Of a stretch of 64,000 nucleotides of DNA, positions 1 to 12,259 are shown in pieces (the first letter of the stretch is position 1; each line of letters opens with the position of its first letter). This DNA comes from Ancistrus triradiatus (taxonomy: Eukaryota; Chordata; Actinopteri; Siluriformes; Loricariidae). Both the position numbers and the translations under genes were made by a program. The stretch is from contig JAJAGP010000336.1 in the NCBI GenBank assembly GCA_025084515.1, positions 365,501-429,500 of the forward strand, in the 5' to 3' direction. The notes under the pieces are model-generated. The model ran no database searches. It was not told the origin of the DNA and saw nothing but the letters and a program-made list of their open reading frames with translations.

Positions 1-443
1 CTGCTCCTACTTGTTAGGATTCTTCACTAATCCTCTTTTCCTAAAGTAAAGATAATAGGAAATTAGGAACTTTGATTCGGTAATAGCAACCGAGTGAAGT
101 TGGCATGGTTACCAAACATCTATAAGAGTTACAATTAAATATTTTAGAGTTTGAATGATTTTAATGTGATATCTGGGTATGTTTTGCAGTATTACTAATT
201 TTTTACATTTCTTTAAGTGTTTCTTGTTATCTCTTCCCAACTGCATCTACCTCATTTCATTTGCAGTATCTCTCCAAGACCAGCTTCCCTTAATACACTC
301 ATACATACCGAGGTTAGTTTTCACATAATCAGGTTCAATGGAGTCAGCTGTAACTGGGAAGCATGACTAAAAAAATTCAAGGCCACAGCTGCTATGAAGT
401 TCTGATATAGCCTCTGTGTTGGATGTGCTGCTTCGTTTCTTAC
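1..443. other. Unassigned AT-rich stretch
   Basis: I see no coding frame of note, RNA gene or recognisable repeat here. The last five bases (439-443, CTTAC) are the left copy of the target duplication of the LTR that follows. Confidence 0.5.
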
Positions 444-793
444 TGTGACATCCGAGGCTGCTGGTTCCCCGCCTCACCGGCAGAGGTCGCTATCCCCCGA
501 ATACTGATTACCAGGTTTTCTCTTGGCATTCCTTTGCCTATTTAAGACAGGTCTGTTTACTCCTTCTTTGTGAAGTCTTCTATTTGCCTATGCAGTGCAT
601 CACCGAGCAATTACTTGCCCTTCTGGCTTGCCTGGTTTTGACCCTAGCGCACCGTACACTGGATATCCATTCTGGTTTGTGTTTTGGATCTGTTTGCCTC
701 ACTCGGCTTTGACCACGCCTGTTCCTGGTATTCCCTTTGCTTTAATAAACTCGCACTTGATTCCTACAACTGCCTTGAGACTGAGTCGTGACA
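444..793 (+). mobile_element. Solo LTR (Gypsy-like) with perfect 5-bp target duplication
   Basis: The 350-bp block starts TGTGACATCC and ends GTCGTGACA, so it has TG...CA termini and a short inverted end. CTTAC lies directly before it (439-443) and again directly after it (794-798), the 5-bp duplication made by an LTR retroelement integrase. Inside are a TATTTAAG promoter-like box near 538 and an AATAAA signal at 744-749, in the order expected for U3 and R on the + strand. No gag, pol, primer site or second LTR adjoins it, so this is a solo LTR left by recombination between two LTRs. The 97-codon open frame across it is incidental. The Gypsy assignment is by resemblance to other teleost LTRs only. 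Confidence 0.88.
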
Positions 794-798
794 CTTAC

Positions 799-1920
799 CC
801 ACAGGACAGCTTTTCAAGTCACATCTTGAGAGCCATACAGTTAAACCTGTGTAAGCACCTGCTCTACTACTCCAGTCCACTAAACTAAAGCTTCCACCCT
901 AACCAACCTAGCCTTGCTCTCTTTGCATTCCCTTAGCCGTCTCTTGCTGTGCCTTTGTGCACAGTTGGCATAAAAAAATGTAGGCAGGTTAACAAAAGCC
1001 AGATTTTTTACAAGTGACTTGGGGGCCAGTCATTCTGTGTTTATAAACTGAACTTTAAATTTTGGGCCATATTTAATTGTTGTTGCTAAGCTACCACCTA
1101 CTGATGTGCAATTGCAGCATAACCCATGCTACACACCCTGAAAACGAATCAAAGAACCCTGAGTTTGGCACAGTCCCTGTTATTATCCATTTTAGGATAA
1201 ATGGCATAAGTTGCACAACTTGAAGCAATACCAAGCTATGAAATATGATTGTGTGTAACAACAGTGAGCATAATGACAGCCAACAAATCACCATGACCTG
1301 TTTTAGAACTCCGATGCCTTTTCCCCCTCTTCATGTTGAGGTTGCTGTGTACAGGCTAGAGGCTAAGCAGATGGGCTATTGCTTGTGAATCATTAATCCC
1401 ATACATATTCTATGCAAGAGTAAAAAAATAATCAGTATAAGGCATGGAAAGAAATAAAAAGAGAGTCAAGTGGGGGAGTTGGTAAAAAACAGAAGAAAAC
1501 AAGCTAATGTAGTGACTGCTTCATCCCCATAACATTTTTGCATTCTGGTAATTTATTTTTTAACTTTATTCCAGTTTCAGAATTTCTGACCTCTAGAATA
1601 ATTAAGTTTAGACTATAGCAGTCTATGAGGAATCCTTCACTTTTGGCTATGTGTTTTGTAATGATAATTCTTTTTTTTTTTACAGAGAACATTTGGCAAA
1701 AAGCACGTAAAATAAAAATTTATAAAAAACATTTAACTAAAAAACTGTTTTCTTCTCAGTTCCAAGGGGCTTTCAGGATAATAGCATTTTTAGCATGATT
1801 AGTCGCATGACATTTCCAACTTGGGGCACAAATTATGTTTGAACATAGCCTTAGAATAGCAAGATCCCAGAACCACACTTCCTAGTAAAAGTGTACCAGT
1901 GTGCAAACCAAGTCGAACTG
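799..1920. other. Unassigned stretch
   Basis: AT-rich sequence with short homopolymer runs, such as a T run near 1670. The small open frames on both strands show no family motif. I see nothing that can be named. Confidence 0.4.
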
Positions 1921-2116
1921 TGGTGGTGTGACAATTAAGTAGCTAGACTACTGACGAGAAAGTCTATGGTTCATGTTCCAGCACTGCAAGCTGCCACTGC
2001 TGAGTCTTTAAGGAAGGCCATTGACTCATAGTTGCTTGAACTGAATGTAGTAAGTACCCATTGCGAGTCATTCTGAATAAAGATGTCAAATGCTGCAAAT
2101 GTCAACTGAAATGTAC
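1921..2116 (+). repeat. Old tRNA-derived SINE
   Basis: A degraded copy of the common teleost SINE that begins with a tRNA-like head. A box B-like GGTTCATGTTCC lies at about 1968-1979, followed by the typical body (CACTGCTGAGTC..., AAGGCCATTGACTC...). The tail carries AAATGCTGCAAATGT, matching the AAATGT-type tail of this family. A second copy of the same family lies at 39063-39231. Many substitutions suggest an old insertion. I cannot see a clear target duplication. Confidence 0.6.
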
Positions 2117-4596
2117 AGGGGCTAATGCTAACAATTCTCTCCAGTTCCTGACTTCAACTAAGATGATTTCAAAAAAAGCCTTTCTTCCAACAAAATATAT
2201 AGAGCACTAAAATATAAAGCACTACAATTCATACTACAAAAAATTCATGTTTGCTACACATTTAGAGGAATTTAGTTAAATAGTTTAAGACAGTGAATCA
2301 AAATCACAATCTGTAATCATCTCTACTCTTTTCCAGTAGACAATGTTTACTTTATAGTATAAGCTTTTGACGTCAGTGTATCTAAGTTGGCTGCATGTGT
2401 GAACCATTCTCAAAATGGCCTGCTGACACTTTCAAGTGCCGCACAGTAACTTGTAACTATTCTTCACATCTGCACACTTGCATCGTTAAAGTAATACACC
2501 TTATATATCTTTAGCTGCAACATACATTGTGAGAGTTCAGTGCATGGTGTTATTAAGTGCAATCCTATATCCATGTCCCTAAGGCACTGCTAATAGGATT
2601 ATCTCAGATGCTGCTCTCTTATGAGGTTGAGGCTGGATTATGTTCACATTATTGTATGATGGAGTTTCACTATGGTGCTATGAGAGAAGGTTATCATAGT
2701 TTGCTAAAGATGCTCCATCAGGTACGCTTGTTTGTACAAACCAATCACCTTTCTACACTATAGCAGAAATACTTCCAGAGAATGTGAATATTGATGAATT
2801 AATGGCCGCATCATTAGTGCTACCACATGGCCTTTTCTGATGGTTTTACAAGTGTAAACATGTATGTAACAGTATATGCTACAATTTGTTCATTTTAGCA
2901 TGCCTTCACTGCAATAAGCCTGAACTGTCTTTGGCTACAGGTTAATGGTTGGTTAAACACATATGGAAAATGTATGTAAAACAAAACAAAAATATAATCA
3001 TATGCTTAGTTTGGACTTCAGCAGGTCATATTAAACATGTCAGGAGTGTGTGAAGTGGTGAGTAGCATGGCGGGAGTTGTGAATGCTGGGAAATGGAGTG
3101 AGGAAAAGGCATGGTCGTCACAATAATCATTTTTTGTTTTCCAGGAGTGGCTGCAACCATCGTCAAGGAGCAGAAGTAATTTCTATGATTTGCCAATTTC
3201 TATGAGTCCCCCAGCCCTAATCAGTAAATCAGGGTTAAAATGTGGGAAAAAATAATCCGTAATAATCTGATCTGTGAAAGGGTATTTACAAGGACTAGCT
3301 CATCAGAACTACGGCACGCAACAGTCCACTTTGAACAGTCCATCATTCAAAATGTGTAAATAAATAGTGTCAAAATATTGTAATTGATTTATAAACTGTA
3401 ATCTAATTCATATTCGAACATTTTATAATATAAAGTTAAAGGATGTTGTAGGTTTGATGTTTCATTTGTATCCATTATACACTTTATATGAAATCACTGA
3501 TAACACTGGATAGCACATTCTTTCAAGTTTTGTGTTTTCAAAATAAAATAGTGAGATATATAAAAATATTTTCTGATATGCTGTATAACAGAAATTTGGA
3601 GAAACATTTAAAGAAATTATAGTATTCGCTTAATCATATTGTGCTTAATTGTATACTGATACTGTCACATTGTATAAGTTCAATTGAGCTCAAAATGTTT
3701 TGTAGCTAATCTTAAAACTCCTTGTCATTGATGACCTATCTGATTTGTTTACCAACATAAATGCTTTCCTTATTATGGCTTACGTTAAAGTTGAACATCT
3801 GTCTCAAATAGCGAAATCCATCTATAGGTTTATTTCTTTCGCAAAAATTCTTAATCAGTCTGAGTTTTATGTAAAGAGAAGGCAGAGACATCTGTGTCAG
3901 GTTTACAAGTGGATTATGTGAATTTCATTTCTGCCTTGGAACGAAATACTTACAGAACTTCAGCTTTTTTTTATGTTATGTGACTCTTTAGTGTGGCTAT
4001 CCCATACACAAAGGAAAGAAGAGTCCTTTTTATATCCAAGATGCACACCTCCACAAAGCAGTGCCAATACTTTCAGAACACCACAGACGTTCCGATCTTA
4101 ATTGCTGTAGTGTTTGTGTTTCAGCAACAGTTCCATGTTATTTTATGTTTATTTAATGTGCCCTGCATAACCAGTGCATAATGAAGGGTGGATATTGCCA
4201 GTGTAAGAGTATAGCTTTCAGGATTAAATTTGACAAACCTATAAAAAATGCCATTTTGGGGGATCATGCACATAACTCAAATCCATGAACAATCCATCCA
4301 TGTGAGAAGTTATTAGATATTGGTTCAACCTTTCCAGTCCCATTTTATTTGGTTTGTTGGAACAAACAGATTCATGGGTCCCAAATCTGTGCTATGTTGC
4401 ATATACAGTATGTGTATGTTTACTGTTCCTAGTCATAGCCTCAGTGACTAAGATCTGTATTATGTTGTTTCTGTGCCCCAAATACATCTATATCCCTACT
4501 CTGCTTTAGGAAGCAAAGATCACTCCAAAAGCAAGGTGTATTATAGTCTGTGAGGTTACAAGGGAACTCAAGTAATTTTTAATCAACTAATAATAA
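2117..4596. other. Long unassigned AT-rich stretch
   Basis: About 2.5 kb with no recognisable gene or well-preserved repeat. A 68-codon frame (2557-2763) and a 62-codon frame (3993-4181) have no family motif. A block of about 84 bp at 3039-3122 starts TGTCAGGAG and ends GTCACA and could be LTR debris, but it lacks target duplications. Most of this may be unique DNA. Confidence 0.4.
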
Positions 4597-5985
4597 TAAT
4601 AATAATACATTTTATTTGTAATGCACTTTACATTTAAAAGAAATCTCAAAGTGCTACAGCATAAAAAAAACAATAAAATCAGAGGCAAACATTTAGAAGC
4701 AAGTAAATAAAAACAACAAAAAAACACACACAACATAGAGATATATAAAAATGTCCTAATACGCCTTTTTGAATAAAAAAGTTTTCAGTTGTTTTTTAAA
4801 GGACTCCACACTCTGTGGTGCCCTCAGGGAGTCTGGGAGGGCATTCCCACAGACGTGGGGCAACAGCTTGAAAAGCCCTGTCTCCCCATAGTACAGAGTT
4901 TGGTTTCCGAGGCTGCTGCTGAAAGGCAATGGGTGTATGTTGAACGAATATGTCTTGAGGTATTTTTTCGGGATAAGGAGCTCTTTGAGGATAGGGGCGG
5001 GGCATTTCCATGGAGACATTGGTGTGTGAGAAGGCCAGAGTTTGTAAGGGATTCTGTATTGGATGGGTAACCAGTGTAGAGTTTGTAAAACAGGTGTGAA
5101 TGTGGTCGTATTTTTTTTATTTGCGCCTCCTCGTTAGGATCCTGGCAGCCACAGTTCTGGATCTGCTGAAGCTTCTGTAGGCTCCTGCCAGGGATACCGA
5201 CAAGGAGGGCATTACAATAGTCCAGCCTGGAGGAAGACAAAGGTATGGACCAGTTTTTTCAGCGTCGAGCTGGGAGAGAAAGGGGCGTAGTTTTGCTATG
5301 TTTTTGAGATGAAGAAAGGAAATTTTGGAAAGGTGACGAATGTGATAGTCAAATGATAAGTGTGGGTCAAGTTTGACACCTAGATTTGTGACAGAGGAAG
5401 AGAGGGGAATGCTGTAGCCAGAGACAGTGATATTACTGAAGAGAACTGACTGGGTCTGATGTGGGGTACCTATGAGGATGGCTTCTGTTTTGCCATTGTT
5501 TAACTGAAGAAAGTTATTTGACATCCATGCCTTAATCTCCTCCAGGCATGCAGTAAGAGCTGGTGGAGTGACTGGGGTGGAAACAGGGTCTGTTTTTAAA
5601 TACAGCTGAATGTCGTCTGCATAGAAGTGAAATGATAACCCATGTTTCCTGATAATGTGGCCTAGGGGGAGCATGTAGACAGTAAACAGTACTGGTCTAA
5701 GCACTGACCCCTGAGGGACCCCACAGGTGACAGTGTGGGGGGATGACCTCGCCTCCCCCAGGGCCACAAACTCAGTTCTGTCAGTGAGGTATGACTGGAA
5801 CCATTTGAGGATGGTCCCAGAGAGACCAACCACGGTGTGCAGTCGATGCAGCAGAATGCTATGGTCGACAGTATCAAAGGCGGCGGAGAGATCCAGGAGT
5901 ATAAGGATTGACGAGGAGCCCTGGTCAGCAGCCATCAGCAGATCATTGGTAATTCTGACCAGGGCTGTCTCTGTGCTAACTAAAG
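4597..5985 (-). mobile_element. 5'-truncated L2-clade LINE, antisense
   Basis: The element reads right to left. It carries the C-terminal two thirds of an L2 reverse transcriptase, then a 3' UTR with the conserved teleost L2 end (AAAGTGCATTACAAATAAAATG on the minus strand), then a (ATT)n tail at 4597-4612. The 5' end is lost near 5985, as usual when reverse transcription stops early. A Tc1 fragment follows at about 6005. No clear target-site duplication is visible. Confidence 0.85.
4756..5935 (-). pseudogene. L2 LINE reverse transcriptase fragment
   Basis: The open frame at 5117-5935 contains, in order, the RT motifs AFDTVDHSILLHRL, GVPQGSVL and the catalytic FYADDIQLY box, separated as in L2 elements. 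The frame then breaks near 5117. The thumb and C-terminal part continue in another frame at 4824-5240 (SSSRLDYCNALLVGIP) and end at 4756-5019 with ...SFKKQLKTFLFKKAY, the usual L2 C-terminus. The N-terminal endonuclease is missing because the copy is 5'-truncated. The protein would have copied its own RNA at a nicked target. With at least two frame changes it cannot make an active enzyme. Confidence 0.88.
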
Positions 5986-6004
5986 TCCACTAAAGGCCAC
6001 TTTC

Positions 6005-6560
6005 AAATTGTCTAATGTTAATGTTCATGAGTGCACCATCAAGACAACACTGAACAACATGGGCATCCCAAAAGCTACTGGTAAACATTTTGTAGATGGA
6101 TGAGACAGTTGTTGGTTAAAATGAGAAGTGTTATGTCTGGAGAAAGAAAAACACTGTATTCCACCATAAGAACCTTATCCCATCTGTGAAACATGGTGGT
6201 GGTAGTATCCTGGTTTTTGCCTATTATGCTGCATCTGAGCCAGGACAACGTGCCACCAGGGATGGAACAATGAATAATGGCAGCAAATTCTAAAGGAAAA
6301 TGTCAGGACATCTGACTCTCTGAATGGCAGGAACTGAATCTCAAGAAGAAGCTGGTCATGCAGCAAGACAATGACCTTAAGCATAGAAGTTGGTACAAAA
6401 AATGGTTACAAAAAAGGTAAAAGAAGACTAAAGTTAATGTTTTGGAATGGCCAAGTCAAAGTTAAGTCCTGATCTTAATTGTTGTGAAAGAGGTTCATGT
6501 GTAGAAACCTAAAAACATCCCAGACTTGAGGATGTTTTGTACAGAATAATGGGCTTAATA
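6005..6560 (+). mobile_element. Tc1-like relict (CAGTGGTGCTTG family), internal part
   Basis: A decayed central and 3' part of a Tc1-like transposase gene. Readable blocks match the copies at 27.05-28.49 kb and 31.6-32.5 kb: the GTTAATGTTCATGAGT block, the GAAACATGGTGGTGGTAGTATC block encoding KHGGGS, and the AATGGCCAAGTCAAAG block encoding EWPSQS. Many indels destroy the frame and both terminal inverted repeats are gone. It abuts the L2 5' end and a SINE. Confidence 0.78.
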
Positions 6561-6595
6561 TTAGTGTGTTATAGTTGTGAGATGTCTTTTATACA

Positions 6596-6885
6596 ACACG
6601 GTGGCTCGGTGGACAGCACCGCTGCCTCACAGCAAGGAGGTCCTGGATTCAATCCCAGGGTGGAGTCTACATGTCCTCTGGGTTTACTCCGGTTTCCTCC
6701 CACAGTCCAAAGACATGCGTGTTACGTTAATTGATTACACAGGCATTGGCCTGATTTTATATGTGTATATATATATATATATATATGACTAGTCTTGATG
6801 TAACCGTGTGTGTGTGTGTGTGTGTGTTGCTTAAATGGCCACTGATGCTGATAGCGATGTTAAAATAAATCAACAAACAAACAAA
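6596..6885 (+). repeat. DANA/Mermaid-type tRNA-derived SINE fragment with TA and TG microsatellites
   Basis: The head CACGGTGGCTCGGTGGACAG and the box B-like GGATTCAATCCC are tRNA-derived. CCTCCCACAGTCCAAAGACA is the signature body of the fish DANA/Mermaid SINE. The 3' part is replaced by (TA)n at about 6765-6786 and (TG)n at about 6806-6827, then an A-rich AAACAAAC tail. SINEs of this type are mobilised by a partner LINE. The copy is partial and mutated. Confidence 0.65.
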
Positions 6886-7104
6886 CTTTATACAACACCT
6901 ATAAATGGAATAATACACCAGTGTATCTAACTACTGACTGGGGCAGTGCCAGGAACAAGTATAATTTTATAGAGGTAACTGTGTATAAAATGCCCATGGT
7001 AGATGATTAAACTAGGAGCCAGGAAATATTTATAACTGGAAATTTTTTTTTTTAGAGTATTAGTGAAAGTTTAACAATATAATACTTCATTATAAACATA
7101 GATT

Positions 7105-7995
7105 GGATTTACAAAATATTCAAACCTCTTTTTGATCACTTTTTTGTGTTTAGATTTAATTTTAATTGGATAAAATTGCATTTTTGCCAATTAATTTACA
7201 CTCCATCTAGACCTCTGCAGGACACTGTTTTTAATGCATACATTTTGCAGTGTCCTTAAACTGTGAAATGGGAGAATTTTGGAACCACAGACTGAATAAA
7301 TGGGCAAAAAAGGCCACGGTCAGGGAGGTGACCAAGAACCCACCAGTCACTTTAACAGGGATTCAGAAGTCCTTTGTAGAATCAGAATCCTTTATGTTAG
7401 AGCAGCTAGATGGAAGCCTTGAGTAAAATGCCAAACAGCATTTAAAGTGCTGGCCTGTTGAGATGAAAATTGAAGTCTTTGAGCAAAACTCTAAGTGCTA
7501 TATCTGGTGAACACCAGGTCCTGCTCATCTTCTGGCTAATACCATTACTGTGGTTAAGCATGGTAGTGGCAGCATCATGCTGTGTAGGGAGGACCAGGGA
7601 GACTGGTCAGAATTGAAGGAAGCATAAATGCAGCCAAACACAAGTTGTCCTTAAATATAATATGCTCCAGAGTGCATGTGACCTGAGACTGGCGAGACGG
7701 TTCATCTTTCAGCACAACAATGACCTGAAGCACACAGCCAAGACAATGCTGGCGTGGCTTCAGGACAAGTCTCTGACTATTCTGAGGAGCCGAGGCTTAA
7801 TTCCAATGCTACAGTTGTGGACAAAGGATATGCAGGACATGGGAAAAACTACCCAAATCCTGGTGTCAAAAATAGGAGAGACTTACCCAACTCATAGCTA
7901 TAACTGCTGCCAAAGAGCTTCTACATAGTACTGAATTAATCGAAGGTATAAATACAGTGCATATGTAAATAAAAGATTTAAGTTTTACTTCTTTG
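7105..7995 (+). mobile_element. Relict Tc1-like element of a salmonid-type family
   Basis: Recognisable blocks in order are GAGGTGACCAAGAACCC, GTTAAGCATGGTAGTGGCAG (KHGSGS) and CTCCAGAGTGCATGTGACCT. The 88-codon frame at 7662-7928 includes RFIFQHNNDLKHTAKTML, which matches the QDNDPKHTAK segment around the second catalytic aspartate of Tc1 transposases. The family differs from the other Tc1 copies in this window. Terminal inverted repeats are not clear and the gene is heavily deleted. Confidence 0.75.
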
Positions 7996-9069
7996 TTTAA
8001 ATGGCAAAAGCATCTAAACATTTAATTGGCTATTATGAATGATTGTAGTACTCATTGTGTAGTAGCATAGAACGTCAAGGAATGAGATGTTGCAAGACAT
8101 TAATGACACTTGGGAAATGGAGGGGATTTGGCACTTAATTTAAATTATATAATTTCTGTATTTTTGTGCATTTGGCAATCACGCAAAGTTGAAACCACAT
8201 AATTTGATTAATTACTGTAATTACTGTAATAGCCATTGCTTCCCAAACCAGTTTTTGGGATGTCAGACATTCCAAATTCTAGGCTGCTGATTTCTGTAGT
8301 ATGTTAATACTGCATAGATCTTACGATTCTCCCTGATATCAGAGAGCAAGTGATTAATCAGCCATTGTGGATTCGTTTCAAGATCATCTCAAGATCATCA
8401 ACTAGTTTCTTTCAACGAGACAAACAACAAACTTATTTCCAACAGTAAGAGCATAAATATTAGCTCACTTTTGCTAATAAGTGCTAATATTAGCAGCTTT
8501 TGCATAATATTGTTAAGATTTAGAAACTGTTCCAACACCTTTTTTTTAAACCTTGGTTGTCACTGTGGCTACAATATCACTTTCTACATAACTGGTAATT
8601 TTTTATCTCTGTTCTTAATCAACAAAAGCAGTAAATAGCAGTACTTGCTTTTTCTGGGCAACCTTGAACAGTATGTATTAGTCACATACCTTGAACAGTA
8701 TGTATTAGAATCATTGTTGTGTATTATCTGTATATAAATAGTAGCATCATCAACCATCTTCCTGAAAATGAAAAATTTCAGAATGGGATGTGCTGGTCAG
8801 ATGAGTCCCATTTCTGGCTGTGTACTGGCAGAGAGATTTGGTTGAAGTCATTACCACCATTCCACAGTAGAATGTGGGCTGAGGGAAAAGGTAAGTGAGG
8901 CCCATAACTGTGACATCACTCATTTGTTATCAGGGTAAGGTAGTATCAGCTGAATAATTTTAATTATAAAGGCAAAAATACATTTTGATAGTCAGTAATG
9001 CTAGTCGATAGGTTGTATGGATATTTAGTGTATCAGATTTCTCAAAATGTTTGTTAAATAAGTATAATA
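7996..9069. other. Unassigned AT-rich stretch with a small duplication
   Basis: No gene or known repeat is recognised. A short direct duplication of CTTGAACAGTATGTATTAG occurs at about 8662-8708 with an 8-bp spacer. Another duplicated word, CAAGATCATC, occurs near 8380-8400. These look like replication slippage. Confidence 0.4.
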
Positions 9070-9859
9070 GTCAAGTCAAGTCAAGTCAGATTTATTTATA
9101 TAGCGCTTTTTACAATGGAGCATTGTCTCAAAGCAACTTTACAAGTTTAGATTATCTCCTAATAACTATGTCCAATCCCAAATTGAGCAAGCCTAGGGCG
9201 ACAGTGGCAAGGAAAAACTCAGTAAGTGTTATGAGGAAAAAACCTTTTATAGGACCAACACTCAAAAAGGGACCCAACCTCCTTGGGCGACATAGATGAT
9301 CAATGTAAAAATGAAACTAATTTATCTAAACTAATAAGTCATGGAGTAATAGTTCAAATAAAATCCCCAGCCAACCGAAGAAAGGAGAGAGTTACTGCCC
9401 TCTGGTGTGGCCCGGGTATGGTGGGGCTGGAGCTGATGATGGAAACAGCTTGAAGAAAGCTGAAGTGGATGAACATCATGTGTGGGGCAGGAACTGGCAC
9501 CAGAAGTCAGCTCGGAGAGAAAACAGAAAATGTAATTAGTTATTGATTAAGAGCACAGTGTTTATTAACAGAGGGATCACATGACAAATCGGCAACCCCA
9601 CTGGAAGCAGAAGACAGCAACCCAACGTCTCTGATCACCATAAGACTCTTTGACTATGAACCCCCAGCTCTGCCATTAGTCTAAGGCAAGGATGCACGAG
9701 TCAAGATAAAGAGGAACAAAGCCCAGTTCAGCCAGACCGCCCACCTGACACACCCAGCTAAAGGACAAGGCATGCCATTGCAGGCAAGTCAGACATGACT
9801 CAGTGACCCAAGCCATGCATCCCAGTCTAAATCTAGTCAAAAGCCTCAAACTAAAGTGG

Positions 9860-11777
9860 GAAGTTTATTCCATACTTGGGGGACCATATATGAGAAAGCC
9901 TTTCCCCCGGCTGTGACTTTTTTAATTCTAGGAACTAAAAGAAGTCCTGCACCCTGCGAACGAAGTAGACGTACTGAATTGTAAGACACTAAGAGTTCAC
10001 TCAGATAATATGGGGCCAGGCCATGTAGAGCTTTCTAAGTTATAAGAAGTATTTTGTAATCAATGCGGAATTTAACTGGTAACCAGTGTAGTGATGATAG
10101 AACAGGATTCTGAACTAATTGAAGTTTAATTATAGATTTACTAGAGCATCCAGTAAATAAAGTGTTACAGTAATCCAACCTTGAGGTTATAAATGCATTA
10201 ACCAGTTTCTTTGCATCAGTAAAAGAGAGGATATTTCTAAGTTTAGCGATGTTACGTAATTGAAAAAAAGCAATTCGAGTGATGCTGCTAATGTGCGCAT
10301 CAAAAGAGAGATCTGAATCAAATATGATGCTATAAGTTTTTTACAGATAGACTGGGCAAGACTGAACAGCCATCTAGATTTAGGATAGATGTAGCCAACC
10401 TGTCTCTCACAGCCTTGGGTCCCACTAATAGAACCTCAGTATTATCTGAGTTAAGTAAGAGAAAATTAAATGACATCCAATCTTTTATTTCCTTTACACA
10501 ATTCTCAATTTTGTTGATTGTAAGGCTGTCATTAGGTTTGGCTGATATGTACAGCTGTGTATCATCTGCATAGCAGTGGAAACTAATGCCATGTTTACAA
10601 ATAACTGAGCCTAGTGGCAGCATGTACAGAGAGAATAAAAGTGGGCCAAGCACTGGCCCCTGAGGCACACCATACTTCACTTTTGAGAGCTTGGAGCGTA
10701 GATTATTTACATGAACAAACTGGTACCGGTCAGTGAATTAGGATTTAAACCAAGAAAGTGCCAATCCCTTAATACCGACAGTATTTTCTAGTCTGTTTAG
10801 TAAAACATTGTGATCTGTAGTGTCAAATGCTGCACTTGAATCTAACAGAACAAGAAAAGAAACACATCAATTATCTGAGGACATTAATAAATCATTTAGT
10901 ACTCTAATTAATGCTGTTTCAGTACTATGATGGGGCCTGAAGTCAGACTGAAATGTTTCATAAATACCATTCCTTTGGAGGTAACTGCAGAGCTGCTGAT
11001 AGACAGTTTTTTCTAAGATTTTGGAGAGAAATAGTAGATTTGGAATTAGTCTATAATTAGATATCACACAAGGGTCAAGAGTGGCTTTTTTAATTAGTGG
11101 TTTGATAACAACACACTTAAAGGATTTGGGCAAATAACCAAAGGTACGGGTAAATTTGAAATAACTAACTAACAGTGGCTCTATAATACTAGATATCACT
11201 TCTTTGAGTAAAGGAATTGTATCTAATGAACACGTTGATGACTTAGACGAGCTGATCAGTGCAGATAGTTCAGTATTAATTAATGGGGTAAAAGATTCTA
11301 GTCTTGATTTACAGCGAATTAAACAGACGTCTACACTAGTGCTGCAAGAAAAGTCATGAAATCATTACTGTTAAAATTACACAGAATGTGAGAATCACTT
11401 TCTGTAGGGTTTTCTGTTAATTTGGAGTTTCTATTAATAACTGTATTTAAGAGAAATCTTAGATTATTCTTATTTTTCTCTATGATTGAGGAAAAATATT
11501 TAGCTTCATTGAGGGCATGCTTATACTCTGCCATGCTATCCCTCCAAGCAATCTTAAATACCTCCAATTTACTATGTTGCCACTTGCGCTTTAGGCGACG
11601 CATTGTTTGCTTTAAGGTACGGGTGTTGTCATTATACCATGGTGCTATCCTTTTTTCCCTAATGCGTTTGATCCTAGCAGGAGCAATCATATCTAGGGTT
11701 GAGCGAAACACACATTCTAATTGGTCATTTACACACTCAAGATGATTAGGGTCCTCTGTAGGTGCATTAAATTTCAA
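9860..11777 (-). pseudogene. L2 LINE linker plus reverse transcriptase, frame-broken
   Basis: Three open stretches on the minus strand make up the C-terminal enzyme. 11331-11777 is the basic region after the endonuclease (RIREKRIAPWYNDNTRTLK, then LKRKWQHSKLEVFKIAWRDS). 10867-11199 is the RT finger region (FKCVVIKPLIKK..., FQSDFRPHHSTETALIRVLND). 10330-10680 holds GVPQGPVLGPLLFSLYMLPL and the catalytic CYADDTQLY box. Between them, AFDTTDHNVLL-type sequence at about 10.7-10.86 kb is out of frame. The thumb region runs on to about 9860, where KAFSYMVPQ-like residues match the plus-strand copy at 45.3 kb. The apparent starts are not ATG, so these are pieces of one long frame. Confidence 0.87.
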
Positions 11778-12259
11778 GTCTTTTTAATAAACGCAGCTGG
11801 AGTAGCAGATGTGATAGTGCGCTTGATGTGATAACGCATTGGGATGGGGCCAGAGCACACTACTGCGTCAAACATCGCCTTCGCAACTCTAACCACCTCT
11901 ACAAAATTAGCCTTTGCCTCTGACTGGCAAAAGCGTATATCATTAACCCCTACATGAACAGCTATCCTAGAGAATCTACGGCTCTCCAGTTCACAAAGAC
12001 TCGTTACAATGTCCGACACTCTGGCTCCCGGAATACATGTACAGTAACTCTAGCTTCGAGTGGTGTTGTGGGGTGCCGACTGAAGATATGGTTTAGCCGA
12101 AGATAACCTGCAGCCGATGGTCCAATGCAATTCAGTGTAATAACACACTTCAAATGACACCGAATTAGCTGTGAGAAGATCAAATTCACAGGATGAAGCT
12201 GATTGTTGGCTATATAAGAAGGGTTCTGTGGGGTTCATTGAAAACTCAGAAAACTCCAA
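11774..12259 (-). pseudogene. L2 N-terminal region with esterase (SGNH)-like segment
   Basis: The minus-strand frame 11774-12019 contains FSRIAVHVGVNDIRF followed by SGPIP. HVGxNDI is the block that carries the GxND-type motif of SGNH/GDSL esterases, and such a domain is known in the N-terminal part of CR1/L2-like LINEs, including zebrafish L2. Upstream, in other frames, 12050-12259 reads FLYSQQSASSCEFDLLTANS-type sequence followed by HWTIG, which resembles the L2 5' coding region. After SGPIP the sequence runs almost at once into the post-endonuclease linker at 11777, so the whole endonuclease is missing. The family assignment is from motif recognition. Confidence 0.62.

Noticed and set aside
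3039..3122. Short LTR starting TGTCAGG and ending GTCACA
   Set aside because: It is only 84 bp long, has no duplicated flanks and no partner copy in the window.
6170..6384. 69-codon minus-strand frame with a hydrophobic start
   Set aside because: It is antisense to the Tc1 relict at 6005-6560.
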